64,000 nt of DNA from Mytilinidion resinicola. Taxonomy: Eukaryota > Ascomycota > Dothideomycetes > Mytilinidiales > Mytilinidiaceae. Positions 31,534 to 40,923 of the stretch are shown in pieces. How positions within the stretch are numbered: the first letter of the stretch is position 1; each line of letters begins with the position of its first letter. The stretch lies in NCBI RefSeq assembly GCF_010093595.1, contig NW_022985443.1:1-64000 (forward strand), written 5' to 3'. Under the pieces are notes generated by a model. It had not been told where the DNA came from, ran no database searches, and saw nothing but the letters and a program-made list of their open reading frames with translations. The translations under genes were made by a program, and so were the position numbers.

Positions 31534-34521
31534 CTATAACCCCCGCACCGCCAGTGCCTTCTTTAACGTCTGCTGGAATCTAGACACATTTTCAGGCCCG
31601 ATCATGGTATAGTGCTGTCCATCCACCTGCCAAAACTTCAGGTCATCACGGACGAAGTCTACCCAGTGGTTCAGGTGCTGTTTGCGGTATTCCACGCGAT
31701 TGCTTGCCACATCCTTAAGCGGCTGGCAGTAGAACACGTCCATGTGCGAGACGTCCCCCGAAGGCTCGTACTCCCACCCAATCTTCTGCAACGACCACGA
31801 TACTTCCGTCCAATTGTGGATGCCGGCCTGCGTGAGCGCCAAGTCGGCACATCGCTGCTGGTCGCTTTCGGCAAGGAGGCGGGCGACCTGCTCGTCGTGC
31901 GGCAATGGGCGCAGCTCGTGCAGGAGCTCTTCAGAACGAGCCTCGGTGATGATGCTGCAGAAATGTGCGATATGCACCATCCCCGCGGTCCAGTCGAGTC
32001 GCCGCATGCGCGTCTTGATGTGCGGCGGCAGATTGAAGGAGCCGAGGAATTGGACACGATCGCCGCCTGTCTCGAGCAGTTTGGCGATTTCAAAGGCCAG
32101 CATACTACCGTAGGAGTAGCCCGCAATGGCGTAGGGCCCTTGGGGCTGCGTAGCCTTCAGCGCGCGGTGGTACGTTGAGATGACCTCCTCTTGGCTGGTG
32201 AATGGCTGCTCGCCCTCGTTGAGGCCACGGGCGCGGAAGGCGTAGATGGGGCGGTCGGGGAAGTACTGGACCAATCCGAGGAAGACAAGCATTTCGCCGA
32301 TTCCGGGATGCAGGAGGAAGAGCGGCGTCTTGTCGCCGTTCGGCTGAAGCGTTACAAGCGGATGGTAAGAAGTGTCGGTTTGTGGCCCCTGTATGCACTT
32401 TATAGCCGCTGCGAGGGTGCGAATAGTGGTGTTGGTCATGATGGTAATAATTGGAATGTCTTTGATTGCGAAAGCTTTCTCCGCCGCTCGTTTAAACCGA
32501 ATGAGGTCTATCGAGGTGACGCCTATATCGAGGATGGGGGTGTCGATGTCTATTTCAAACGAAGCGACCTGGAGATCGCGGAAGACGCACATCAACTTCT
32601 GCTCCATGGCATTGCCCGGTTCGGCCACATGATCTTCTCGATATGCTTGCAGCATTTGGGCGTCGATTTCGGCTTCATCTTGATATTCCCCGTTTTGGAA
32701 CGACGTCCGAACCTTTGCTCGAGACAGCTTTCCCAGAGTGGACCGCTCCAGACGACCAGGAGCCAGCGGCAACACCCGTGGTCGCGCGCCCGCAAAGAAG
32801 AGCACAGCGCGAACGACGGCCTGCAGCGCATCCATACGCGCTTTGCTGTCATATGCATCGTAATCGCGTTGATAAATGATCTGGATGTGTTCCGTGCTAG
32901 CGCCCGCCGGACGGTGGGCGAAGCACACGACTCCGGAGAGAGCCACGCCCGCAATCTCGGCCTGATCGATGGCGGTCTCCAGCTCGTGGGGGAGATACTT
33001 GACGCCGTTGACGATGACAAGGTCCTTCGACCGCCCCACAAGCCGCAGAGTCTCAGACGCGTCAATCGTGGCCGTGTCGCCCGTGCGAAACCAGCCATCG
33101 TTAGTGAATGCCTCTTGGGTCGCCTCGGCGTTATTGAAATAGCGCTGGAAGACGATGGGGCCACGAACTTCAAGGCCGTCGTTCTTAACACGCATCTCGA
33201 TGCCAGGCACACACGTTCCCAGAGCCGTGAACTCGGTCCCAGTTTGTACATCAACCTCAGGACACTTCCGGCTGTATATCGCGCCGGCGCACGTTTCGGT
33301 CATGCCGAAGCCAGGCGTGAGGGTGGTCGTCGTGGGGGCACCGAGCATGCGGAGATGCGCCGAAATCTGAACGCAGACACCGACACTGTTCGGTTCACCG
33401 CCAGAAATCAGGTAGAGCAGCTCTTGGAGGTCGATTCCGCGCAGGTCGGCTGCTGGTCCAGCATCTATCAGCTGCTGCAGCTTGGCTAACATGAAGTTGG
33501 GCGCAAATGTCCTTGCAACGCGGTGCTTCGAGAGGAGGCGTAGGAAGACGAACGGGTCGGCAATCACCTCAGTTGTGGGCACATGGACTTGATCACATCC
33601 CGCAACCATGGCAGTGAGGTGGAGCTCCGTCAGGCTGCCAACATGATCAAGTCCAATCCAGTTCAATACAACGGCGCCCTGCGGCAAGGGCATATGGAGT
33701 AGCTTTCCTTTACATGCTGTCAAGATCTGCTCATGGCTCAAGCAGACTGCTTTGGCAGCGCCTGTACTTCCGGACGTGAGCATCAACGCAGCGACATCTT
33801 CCAATGAAGTGTATTCATCCGCTCGGGATCCGCCTTCCTCGTGCGTATTCTTATCAGCTTCGTTATGCTGAACGCTGCCAGCGGAACTGGCGCTTGTTCC
33901 ATAGCTAGAATCAGTGTCGTTATCGGAAGTCGGCTCGTATTGGGAGGAATTTGAACTATCGTCGCCACCGTCCGAACTTGGGGCTGGCTTTGAAACAATC
34001 GATTTGAGGGAAGCCTCCGGAAGACTATTAACGTTGGCTTCGGGTGAGATATGAGCAGGGGCCACGGCGACTTCCTTGAACTCGAGCGCCTCGATGACTT
34101 CAGCCGACGCGCAAAGAAGGAGGGTGTTCTCCGCAAAATCGGTGCTCAATAGTTCCTGGGACGTGATAACGATTGGATCCAGAAGCAAGCGATGTAAATG
34201 CGCCAAGTGAGATGCGCGACCTTCATGGTTGTTGACCAATGGCGTCGACATGGCTGGAACGCAGCCCGCCAGGATGCTGGCCCAAAACCAGATTATGTTC
34301 TCCCGGTGGCTGCGGAAGTGAACCAGGACAATTCGACCAGGGACCACGCCATGGTAACGTCGAAGACAGCTGGCTCTGAGTGATGCCTCATTGCGAAGTT
34401 CACGGTAACTCAGGTATTCTGGCGGGACGTTTTCCGCAGTATAGAGGATAATGCCAGCCTGTCCGCTCGCACACTTGTCCAGCAAAGCTTCAAGCCGCGG
34501 TTCAATAGCAATGACTGACAT
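31534..34521 (-). CDS. NRPS-like synthetase, A-T-TE architecture
   Basis: Single-exon gene of 995 residues with no condensation domain. The adenylation domain (about 10-610) has the P-loop LTSGSTGAAK at 249-258, GFGMTET at 404-410, GDTATID from 481, GRSKDLVIVNG at 496-506 and the A10 lysine in LGKLSRAK (K598). The T domain (about 635-710) carries the phosphopantetheine Ser S670 in IGVTSIDL. The thioesterase (about 730-995) has HPGIGE, nucleophile S803 in GYSYGS and a catalytic His (H970) in GQHYTMIG. This layout and length match fungal enzymes that activate aryl-pyruvic or similar 2-oxo acids and dimerise them to quinones, furanones or dioxolanones (atromentin, terrequinone and microperfuranone synthetase family). 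Residues 170-240 are an unusual Ser/Asp/Glu-rich insert before the P-loop. Divergent from the rhodopsin-like gene. The substrate is not readable by eye. Confidence 0.9.
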   Translation of the reverse strand: MSVIAIEPRLEALLDKCASGQAGIILYTAENVPPEYLSYRELRNEASLRASCLRRYHGVVPGRIVLVHFRSHRENIIWFWASILAGCVPAMSTPLVNNHEGRASHLAHLHRLLLDPIVITSQELLSTDFAENTLLLCASAEVIEALEFKEVAVAPAHISPEANVNSLPEASLKSIVSKPAPSSDGGDDSSNSSQYEPTSDNDTDSSYGTSASSAGSVQHNEADKNTHEEGGSRADEYTSLEDVAALMLTSGSTGAAKAVCLSHEQILTACKGKLLHMPLPQGAVVLNWIGLDHVGSLTELHLTAMVAGCDQVHVPTTEVIADPFVFLRLLSKHRVARTFAPNFMLAKLQQLIDAGPAADLRGIDLQELLYLISGGEPNSVGVCVQISAHLRMLGAPTTTTLTPGFGMTETCAGAIYSRKCPEVDVQTGTEFTALGTCVPGIEMRVKNDGLEVRGPIVFQRYFNNAEATQEAFTNDGWFRTGDTATIDASETLRLVGRSKDLVIVNGVKYLPHELETAIDQAEIAGVALSGVVCFAHRPAGASTEHIQIIYQRDYDAYDSKARMDALQAVVRAVLFFAGARPRVLPLAPGRLERSTLGKLSRAKVRTSFQNGEYQDEAEIDAQMLQAYREDHVAEPGNAMEQKLMCVFRDLQVASFEIDIDTPILDIGVTSIDLIRFKRAAEKAFAIKDIPIITIMTNTTIRTLAAAIKCIQGPQTDTSYHPLVTLQPNGDKTPLFLLHPGIGEMLVFLGLVQYFPDRPIYAFRARGLNEGEQPFTSQEEVISTYHRALKATQPQGPYAIAGYSYGSMLAFEIAKLLETGGDRVQFLGSFNLPPHIKTRMRRLDWTAGMVHIAHFCSIITEARSEELLHELRPLPHDEQVARLLAESDQQRCADLALTQAGIHNWTEVSWSLQKIGWEYEPSGDVSHMDVFYCQPLKDVASNRVEYRKQHLNHWVDFVRDDLKFWQVDGQHYTMIGPENVSRFQQTLKKALAVRGL

Positions 34522-35028
34522 GACAGGATGGGGCTACCTTACAGCTATCGACAGCTTGTTGAAGTTTTCGTTGAGAGGATTGTGCAGTAGAAGTGATATT
34601 AAGGCTTCGTTTAAATATTGCCAACGGAGCTAAGCAATGCTAATCTCTAAAACATGATTGAAAATACTTACAAACATCCCGTCATAGACTGCCGTAGCGG
34701 GACATAATATGGGGGTGCTTAACAATTCACGGACTCCGGAGATGTCAAGGTCGAATAGGGCTTATCAAAATCGAAGTCCGGTTGCCCAACTGATGTAGCG
34801 GAGGTCCTACCAGAATCGTCATTAGCTGAGTGTGAAGGGTTTCTGCCGGGCAACTCTGAGATCCTTCCCGAATCTACACTTCCTACTAATCCCTACGGCT
34901 TCGGAGCTCGACCTGTAGCATATATACCTATGGTGGTGGGTCACGATCCCAAAGTCGCTTTTGTTTTCGCAGCCCTTCTTCAACACTCCATACTCAATTA
35001 GCCTCCGCCTTTGAGCTCAACCGCAAAG
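34522..35028. promoter_or_regulatory. divergent promoter region, NRPS-like gene / rhodopsin-like gene
   Basis: This 0.5-kb region separates two divergent starts. A TATA-like GCATATATACC lies near 34,917, about 110 bp before the plus-strand start. The short palindrome CGGACTCCG is at about 34,730. No ORF is seen. Confidence 0.45.
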
Positions 35029-36275
35029 ATGGATGAGTTTAAAGATCTCAATCATTTTATTGACCAAGCTATGGCGGCGTCCTGGCCGTTATTCACGATC
35101 GCGACAATTGTGTTTGGCATGCGAACGATTTCGCGTATCTTTTTCACCGAGGCCTCTATTGGCTGGGAGGACTACATCATTTCCGTTTCATGGGTTGGTG
35201 TTCTACCTGCTTGCCAGGAGGTACGGAATGCTGATAGAACGTAGGTTTTCGACGTTGTCCGGATGGTCACTTTCCAATTAGCACTCAGCGCAACTCGTCG
35301 AGTCGATCCGTCCAATCTGCCCCAGACTGTCCCTGACGCGACCTTCTGGGGCCTGTTCACCGACGCGTGGGCTTTTCTCAGTGTCACGCTGCCAAAAGTT
35401 GGCGTGGCATTCCTCCTCATCCGGATCTTCCGACCGAAGCCTTGGGCTCGTGCGACGATCATGTCGTTGGCTCTTGGGCTCTTTGCCGTTTGCATTGCTG
35501 GCTTCTTCATCTGCTTCGTCCAGTGCAACCCGATCGCCGGACAGTGGAACCCGTACAAGTATCCAGACACGAAATGTTGGCCGCGAAATGTGCAAATCAT
35601 TTATGCCCTTGTGGGGAGCTGTAAGTACGGCTGCTCGTTTCAAAGCACCATACTAAACGGGTTGCGCAGCTTCCTCGGCAGCTCTGGATCTCGGATTTGC
35701 GATCTATCCAGGCTTCATCATCTGGAATTTGCAGCTGCCGCGGTGGAAGAAGCTCAGCACGATAGGGTTCATGGGTCTGGGCATAGCGTGAGTGGTTTCA
35801 TGACACTACAAGGCGCCGACTGATGGTGTCCAGGGCTTTCGCTTTTGCAGTCGTCAAAGTCTCTTCCAATGCGACCCTCCTCGGGAAGCCGACGCTGAAT
35901 GAGCTGTACACGAGAGCACTCCACATCGGCCTTTGGAATAGCATCGAGAACGAGTTTGTGCTCATTGCCGCGTGTCTACCCTCGGTCCGGCCGCTGCTGA
36001 AGGCCTGCGGAGTCTTCACGCGGGCTCGCGTAAGTCACATCGCAGCGACCAAACCCTCGGTACCCAAGTCGAGCGCGGAGTCGCAGCGATCGCTCAATGG
36101 CAGTAGCAGCCATGTAGCCCTCGACAGCGAGCATGCGCTAGAGCTAGCACGGAACAAGCAGCCTTCACGGTCGATGAGCCAATCGATCCAGGTTCAATAT
36201 GACTTTTCACTGCAACGCGAGCGGACCGAGCTGGGGGGGTTGAAGCTGCCAAGCTACAACTTCGAGGTAAACTGA
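35029..36275 (+). CDS. seven-helix rhodopsin-like (Pth11/SAT4-type) membrane protein
   Basis: Four exons fit exactly: 35029-35193, 35245-35620, 35670-35787 and 35834-36275, giving 366 residues. Introns are 46-51 bp, and the second has a TACTAAC branch site. The protein belongs to the fungal rhodopsin-like integral membrane family (Pth11-related receptors without a CFEM domain). It shows FxxAxIGWEDY-like sequence after helix 2, DVVRMV, SVTLPKVGVAFLLIRIF, and QCNPIAGQWNP before a helix pair. The C-terminal 110 residues are Ser-rich and cytosolic. Members are thought to sense surface or chemical cues, and many sit in metabolite clusters with no proven role. The start is the ATG at 35029; the upstream TTG in frame is not a likely start. 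Confidence 0.85.
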
Positions 36276-37294
36276 CGGAAGGAGGGCTGGTCGCGGGGAA
36301 TGATTAGCGATTTCGCATTGGGATTCAGAAGACGGGCTGCAATGTACCGAACGGGTACGAGTGTATGCATGCAATACTAGAAGGATGCGACAGCGAGGTC
36401 TGCGTGTCCGAGGTCTGCGTGTCCGAGGTCTGCGTGTCCGATGCCTGCGGCTGACGGCGCTTCTGCGCCCACGGACTTTGACGTGCAGCATCAGTCAGAG
36501 TCCGTAGCTAGCGAAATCCGACAACGGCGGGCTTTCCTCGCCCCATGTAAAGAGTGCCCTCGACCTCTATAGTGCTGAGTCCACTGCCCGTGCCACGACC
36601 GGTCTTCCGTAACCGCTGGAAGATGCTTGCTGTTGGGTCGCTGATGTCCGGCGTCGCACGAGACCCGGCGGGCGGCATCGACATTGGCGATCTGGTTGGG
36701 CCGAGGAGCACAGTGATCGTCTCTGTGACGAGTCGCGTCGTGTAGAGGGCCATGAGGGCATGGCGTTGGATATCGCAGAGCAAGAAGAGATGGAGAGGCT
36801 CCATGTGCTGACGTGCAAAGAAGCCCTGTGGCCCAAGCCAGCCAGGGTGGCACGATTGGGTCGTGCGTGCGGCGAGATCCGCCTGAATGGCACGGTGGCA
36901 CGCTTTGCCGCAGCATACAGGAAGACTCCGCAAGTGTCATCGAGGAACAGAGAAAGGGATGGCCCAGCCGCCTGTTTCAGTCGTTGCAATTGCGAAGCCA
37001 GCATTCACCCGTCCATCCACGGACATCAGACTCTCGTCAGCACTGGTGCGGCTGCTCCTAACCCATCCATCAACAGCGTCAAAAGACTGTCATTCCCCGC
37101 ATTTTCGCAGGCCTCACTAATCTAACTTCTCCTAGAGTTTGGCCACACAGATATATCACTGCTCCGGCTCCATTCTTCCTTGCTCAACGCCACTGTAAGA
37201 AGTACCCCACCTAGCAGGCACTAGTTTCAAAAGGTGGACGAGTTATCACTGCGTTGGACTTTTAAAAGCCCATCAGCCCACAAGTATAGCCACC
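36276..37294. other. intergenic, promoter side of the BVMO gene
   Basis: Only overlapping antisense and sense frames of 60-150 codons without family resemblance are seen. It contains the small tandem repeat at 36,394-36,440. TATATCAC at 37,151 could be a weak TATA element. Confidence 0.4.
36394..36440 (+). repeat. 15-bp tandem repeat, three copies
   Basis: CGAGGTCTGCGTGTC occurs three times head to tail, followed by a partial, changed fourth unit. It lies about 120 bp after the stop codon of the rhodopsin-like gene. Confidence 0.9.
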
Positions 37295-39202
37295 ATGAAC
37301 TATCAAGACGAGGGCGTTCCCACAGTGGCTGCGCTGCAGATCGAGAAGCGCTATGGTGAAGAGCGCGCGAAGCGACTCCGCGACGACGGCGACAGCCAGT
37401 TCGTCGACATCTCCCTCTCCGACAAATTCCATTCCTTCCTCGATGATCCATGGGTCGACGCGGCGCCCGTCAAGAACGCAAGCTCCATGTTTCCCAACAA
37501 TCGCTGCCAGGTGCTCATCCTCGGCGCCGGCTGGGGAGGGTTGCTGTATGCAATTCGCATGATCGAGACCGGAGTGCGCCCCGAAGACATTCGAATCGTG
37601 GATCGCGCGGGCGGCTTCGGCGGGACCTGGTACTGGAATCGCTACCCGGGACTCAGCTGCGACATCGAGAGCTACTGCTACCTGCCACTGCTAGAAGAGA
37701 CCGGCTACGTCCCACGCCACCGCTATTCCTCTGGAGAAGAGATTCGCCAATATGCCGACCTCGTCGCTCAGAAATGGGGAGTGGCCGACAGCGCTGTCTT
37801 CCAGACCAAAGCTGAGACGCTAGAGTGGGATGAAGAGTCGAAAGAGTGGCAGGTGGAGCTTGTCCAGCAGCGCCACGGAGAGCAACCCCAGACGCTGCAC
37901 ATCCGCGCGCCGTTTGTGGCGACGGTGAACGGCGTACTCAGCTGGCCGAAGCTGCCTGGAGTCCCAGGATTGCTGGACTACCAGGGCCATGTCTTCCACT
38001 CGTCGCGCTGGAACTACGCCCTCACTGGTGGATCGCCGGAGGACCCGTCCCTCACGAAGCTGCGAGGGAAGCGAGTGGCCATTGTAGGCACGGGGGCAAC
38101 AGCTGTCCAAATCGTACCTCACCTTGCGCGCTGGGCAGAGCATTTGTACGTCGTTCAGCGCACTCCAGCGGCCGTCGATCACCGTGATCAGCGGGAGACG
38201 GATCCGGAGTGGTTTCGCAACGAAGTGGCTACAGCAGCGGCATGGCAGCGCGAGCGCTTGAGGAACTTCCACCAGCATTTCACCATTGAGAAACAGCCTT
38301 CAATCAACCTGGTAGACGACTGGTGGACCGGTGCTGTTGGGATGGTGGCCATTGCAGGTAACGCCGCGGGACCCAAGGCTATGGATGAGCTACCAGCATA
38401 CATGCAGAAGCTCCATGCCATGGACCTTCCTCGCCAGCAGCGTATTCGTAAACGTGTGGAAGAGGTGGTCAAAGACCCAGTTGTCGCGAAGAAGCTGCAG
38501 GCGTGGTACCCTACGTGGTGCAAGCGTCCTACCTTCCATGACGAATATCTCTCGACTTTCAATCGCGAAAATGTCACTCTCGTCGACACGGACGGCAAGG
38601 GCCTCGACCACCTTACCAATGACTCCATTGTCGCAGGCGACGAGTCGTACCCCGTGGACGTCATCATCTATGCCACCGGATTCCGCTCACCATTCACTGG
38701 GTCCCCAGCGCAAAAAGCCAACATGACCATCATCGGCCGCAATGACGTCTCGATGAGCGAAGAGTGGGCGCGCAGCGGGCCATCGACGCAGCATGGTGTT
38801 CTCGATCACAACTTCCCCAATCTCTTCCTTTCCGGGCCATGGCAGGCCTCCAACAGCCCCAACTACCTGTTCAACGTGGACGCTCTCGCGAAGCATTCGG
38901 CATATATCCTGGCAGAAGCGAAGCGTAAAGCTGGCGGGTACCCCTTCGCTGTGACAGCCACCGCTGCCGCAGCGCAGGATTGGGGCGTGCAGGTGCTGAT
39001 GCGCTCGCCGCCCATGGCTGCCATAGCGGGTTGTACGCCGAGCTATTTCAATGTCGAGGGCGGTATTGACCGCGCACCGCCCGAGATGCAAATGATCATG
39101 GCGCGATCTGGGCTTTGGGGGCATGGCATTGAGGACTTTATGAGGGTTGTCGAGGCATGGCGTGAAGAGGGCAGTATGCAGGGCATCGAGGTGTCGACGT
39201 GA
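37295..39202 (+). CDS. type I Baeyer-Villiger monooxygenase (FAD/NADPH)
   Basis: Intronless gene of 635 residues. The enzyme inserts oxygen next to a ketone, giving an ester or lactone, or can act as a hydroxylase. The FAD Rossmann motif is LGAGWGG (G77-A-G79-W-G-G82). The BVMO signature GGTWYWNRYPGLSCD is at 109-123. The second fingerprint, G231-x3-H235-x3-W239 in YQGHVFHSSRWN, is complete apart from Y in place of the first F. The NADPH motif VAIVGTGATA is at 261-270, and YATGFRSPF marks the C-terminal hinge. An N-terminal extension (EKRYGEERAKRLRDDG) is typical of the fungal steroid-monooxygenase-like BVMOs found in polyketide and meroterpenoid clusters. It converges with the DUF3237-like gene, with 154 bp between their stops. 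Confidence 0.93.
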   Translation: MNYQDEGVPTVAALQIEKRYGEERAKRLRDDGDSQFVDISLSDKFHSFLDDPWVDAAPVKNASSMFPNNRCQVLILGAGWGGLLYAIRMIETGVRPEDIRIVDRAGGFGGTWYWNRYPGLSCDIESYCYLPLLEETGYVPRHRYSSGEEIRQYADLVAQKWGVADSAVFQTKAETLEWDEESKEWQVELVQQRHGEQPQTLHIRAPFVATVNGVLSWPKLPGVPGLLDYQGHVFHSSRWNYALTGGSPEDPSLTKLRGKRVAIVGTGATAVQIVPHLARWAEHLYVVQRTPAAVDHRDQRETDPEWFRNEVATAAAWQRERLRNFHQHFTIEKQPSINLVDDWWTGAVGMVAIAGNAAGPKAMDELPAYMQKLHAMDLPRQQRIRKRVEEVVKDPVVAKKLQAWYPTWCKRPTFHDEYLSTFNRENVTLVDTDGKGLDHLTNDSIVAGDESYPVDVIIYATGFRSPFTGSPAQKANMTIIGRNDVSMSEEWARSGPSTQHGVLDHNFPNLFLSGPWQASNSPNYLFNVDALAKHSAYILAEAKRKAGGYPFAVTATAAAAQDWGVQVLMRSPPMAAIAGCTPSYFNVEGGIDRAPPEMQMIMARSGLWGHGIEDFMRVVEAWREEGSMQGIEVST

Positions 39203-39356
39203 GTAGATATTTGGTATTGGAGAAATTTAACACCCGCACTTACCCCTGAAGTTTGCTTGTCCATGTCGGTGAGCCTATACGAGCTCTATATCTCTTCGCT
39301 CTAAGAAATCTAACGAACTCCCTGGATCTCCCGCCGCGTCCAACTCTAAACGCCCG

Positions 39357-40171
39357 CTAAACTGTCTCATTCACCTCCCGACTCCCCACCTGACTCATCC
39401 GAAACCCAACGACGAATGTGCCCTCTTCCCTACCCGGCCTCACCGCATTACTCCCGACAAATACCCCACTGGACAAATTTCTATACTCACCTGTCCCCAC
39501 CGCGAAACTCCGCATCATAACCGCTTGAAACTGGCCAAACTTCACTGCACCAGCCCCTGGCAGCCCGTCAATCGTCCCCAGAACCCTTTCGTTGGGAATC
39601 TCGATTCCAGTACCGGTCATCTGGAGATATGCGGCCGGCGTGTCGTTAGTTTTGACGAGCCCTTGGATGTTTAGTCGGATTACGGCGCGAGAGGGGTCAG
39701 CGAAAACGTAGTCGCCCGCGTGGAGGACGGTGCCGGTGATGGGAGTGTGGAACGGACAATGTGATGTGTTAGTAGCGAATACAAATCGTATCTGTATTAT
39801 TGATGTAAGGGGGGAGCGTACGCCAGGTTCGGAGGTGAGGGTGCCGCTGATTACTTGGCCGTAGAGCATTTTTGGGTCCGTGGAGAGGTTGCCGATTGGG
39901 ATCTGTGGAGGAGGGTGATGTTGTTAGTCGGCTATTGATTTGCTGGTACGAAAGGGTCTTTCCATAGGCGTTGAGGTTTGGGTTTGAGAACGGAAAGTCG
40001 ATTTGGAAAATGTAATGGGAGCTAGAGGAGCTAGAGGAGCTCACGTTCTGATACACGGTCGCCTAGAGTTTGAGCCTTTAATTTCACGTGGCTCCATGGT
40101 CCAGTCAAGATCGAGTGGGTTTTGCTTACATTGAAGAGCAAGGGAGGGAATAGGTGGGGGTATGGCAACAT
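39357..40171 (-). CDS. small DUF3237-like protein
   Basis: Proposed exons on the minus strand: 40171-40130, 40062-40045 (an 18-nt microexon) and 39902-39357, giving 201 residues. This model joins LLFN, ATVYQN and IPIGNLSTDPKMLYG in frame. The body reads GQVISGTLTSEPG, ITGTVLHAGDY, VIRLNIQGLVKTNDT and YLQMTGTG. It resembles the DUF3237 beta-barrel family (a G-G-x-G-x-V start and T-x-D-G-x-x-x-Y-x-x-x-x-G), which has no settled activity. No catalytic motif or signal peptide is obvious. The 36 nt after EPG read through in frame. The N-terminal exons are less sure than the last one. It lies tail to tail with the BVMO, so it is probably co-regulated. Confidence 0.55.
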
Positions 40172-40923
40172 AGCTGCGGTCGCCAAAGCGTTAGAGGTTT
40201 CGCTGTCGAACTAGAAAAACGTTTGTTCTGGTGAACACAAAGTACAAACCAAATAAGTCTGGATTATTTGACGACCTTTGAGCTACCACAGGTCTGAAAT
40301 ATGGGAATCATCGGTCCACGCCATCCTATCTGTCGGTCGAGAGTGAGACATCAATGCAGATCCCGCCGAAGGATCCGGTACCTGGGAAAGCTTGTGCTCA
40401 CATGGCTCAGTGTTCCCTGTAACATTCATGAAGAGGGCACCTGCGTACAGTATGAGGGCTCACGCTAACTTTAGCTAAGATAAACTGACCGGTGACGGGA
40501 TTTTAAACATGTTGAAGGGTACCCCGGCTAGGTCGGGCGTGCAAGATGAATGGTCCTTCCTCCCCATAATGCAGAGACCAAAGCAAGCATCGATGAAAAT
40601 AATGGGGTTCAAATGCTCATACTGTAATCTCATTTCTGGAGAACTCGGGTGTGTGCTAAGTCCTCATGTGGACAAAGTTGAGTCGAGAGAAAAAACCGTA
40701 TGCATATCATATATGAGAACTTTACCATCATTTTCCCACATCGATTTGACATGGAACTAAGTCTAACCTACGCTGCGAAATCCATAGAGAAGAATAGTTC
40801 CACGTTACATGACAACAAAGTGAAAGAAATATGATCATTCTATGGCTTAATTCAACTCCAACCCAATCTAAATAGAAACGTATCAATCTATCTTTCGTTC
40901 ACCAAAAAAGCAATCATCTAGAT
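40172..40923. other. intergenic between the DUF3237-like gene and the PKS 3' end
   Basis: No gene is recognised. The 83-codon plus-strand frame at 40,509-40,760 has no family look. It should hold the DUF3237-like promoter and the PKS terminator. Confidence 0.4.

Noticed and set aside
32191..33489. 432-codon ORF on the plus strand
   Set aside because: It is antisense to the adenylation domain of the NRPS-like gene, whose motifs are complete. It has no family features.
36491..37125. ORFs of 121-149 codons on both strands upstream of the BVMO
   Set aside because: They overlap each other in different frames, have no recognisable domain and no splice partners.
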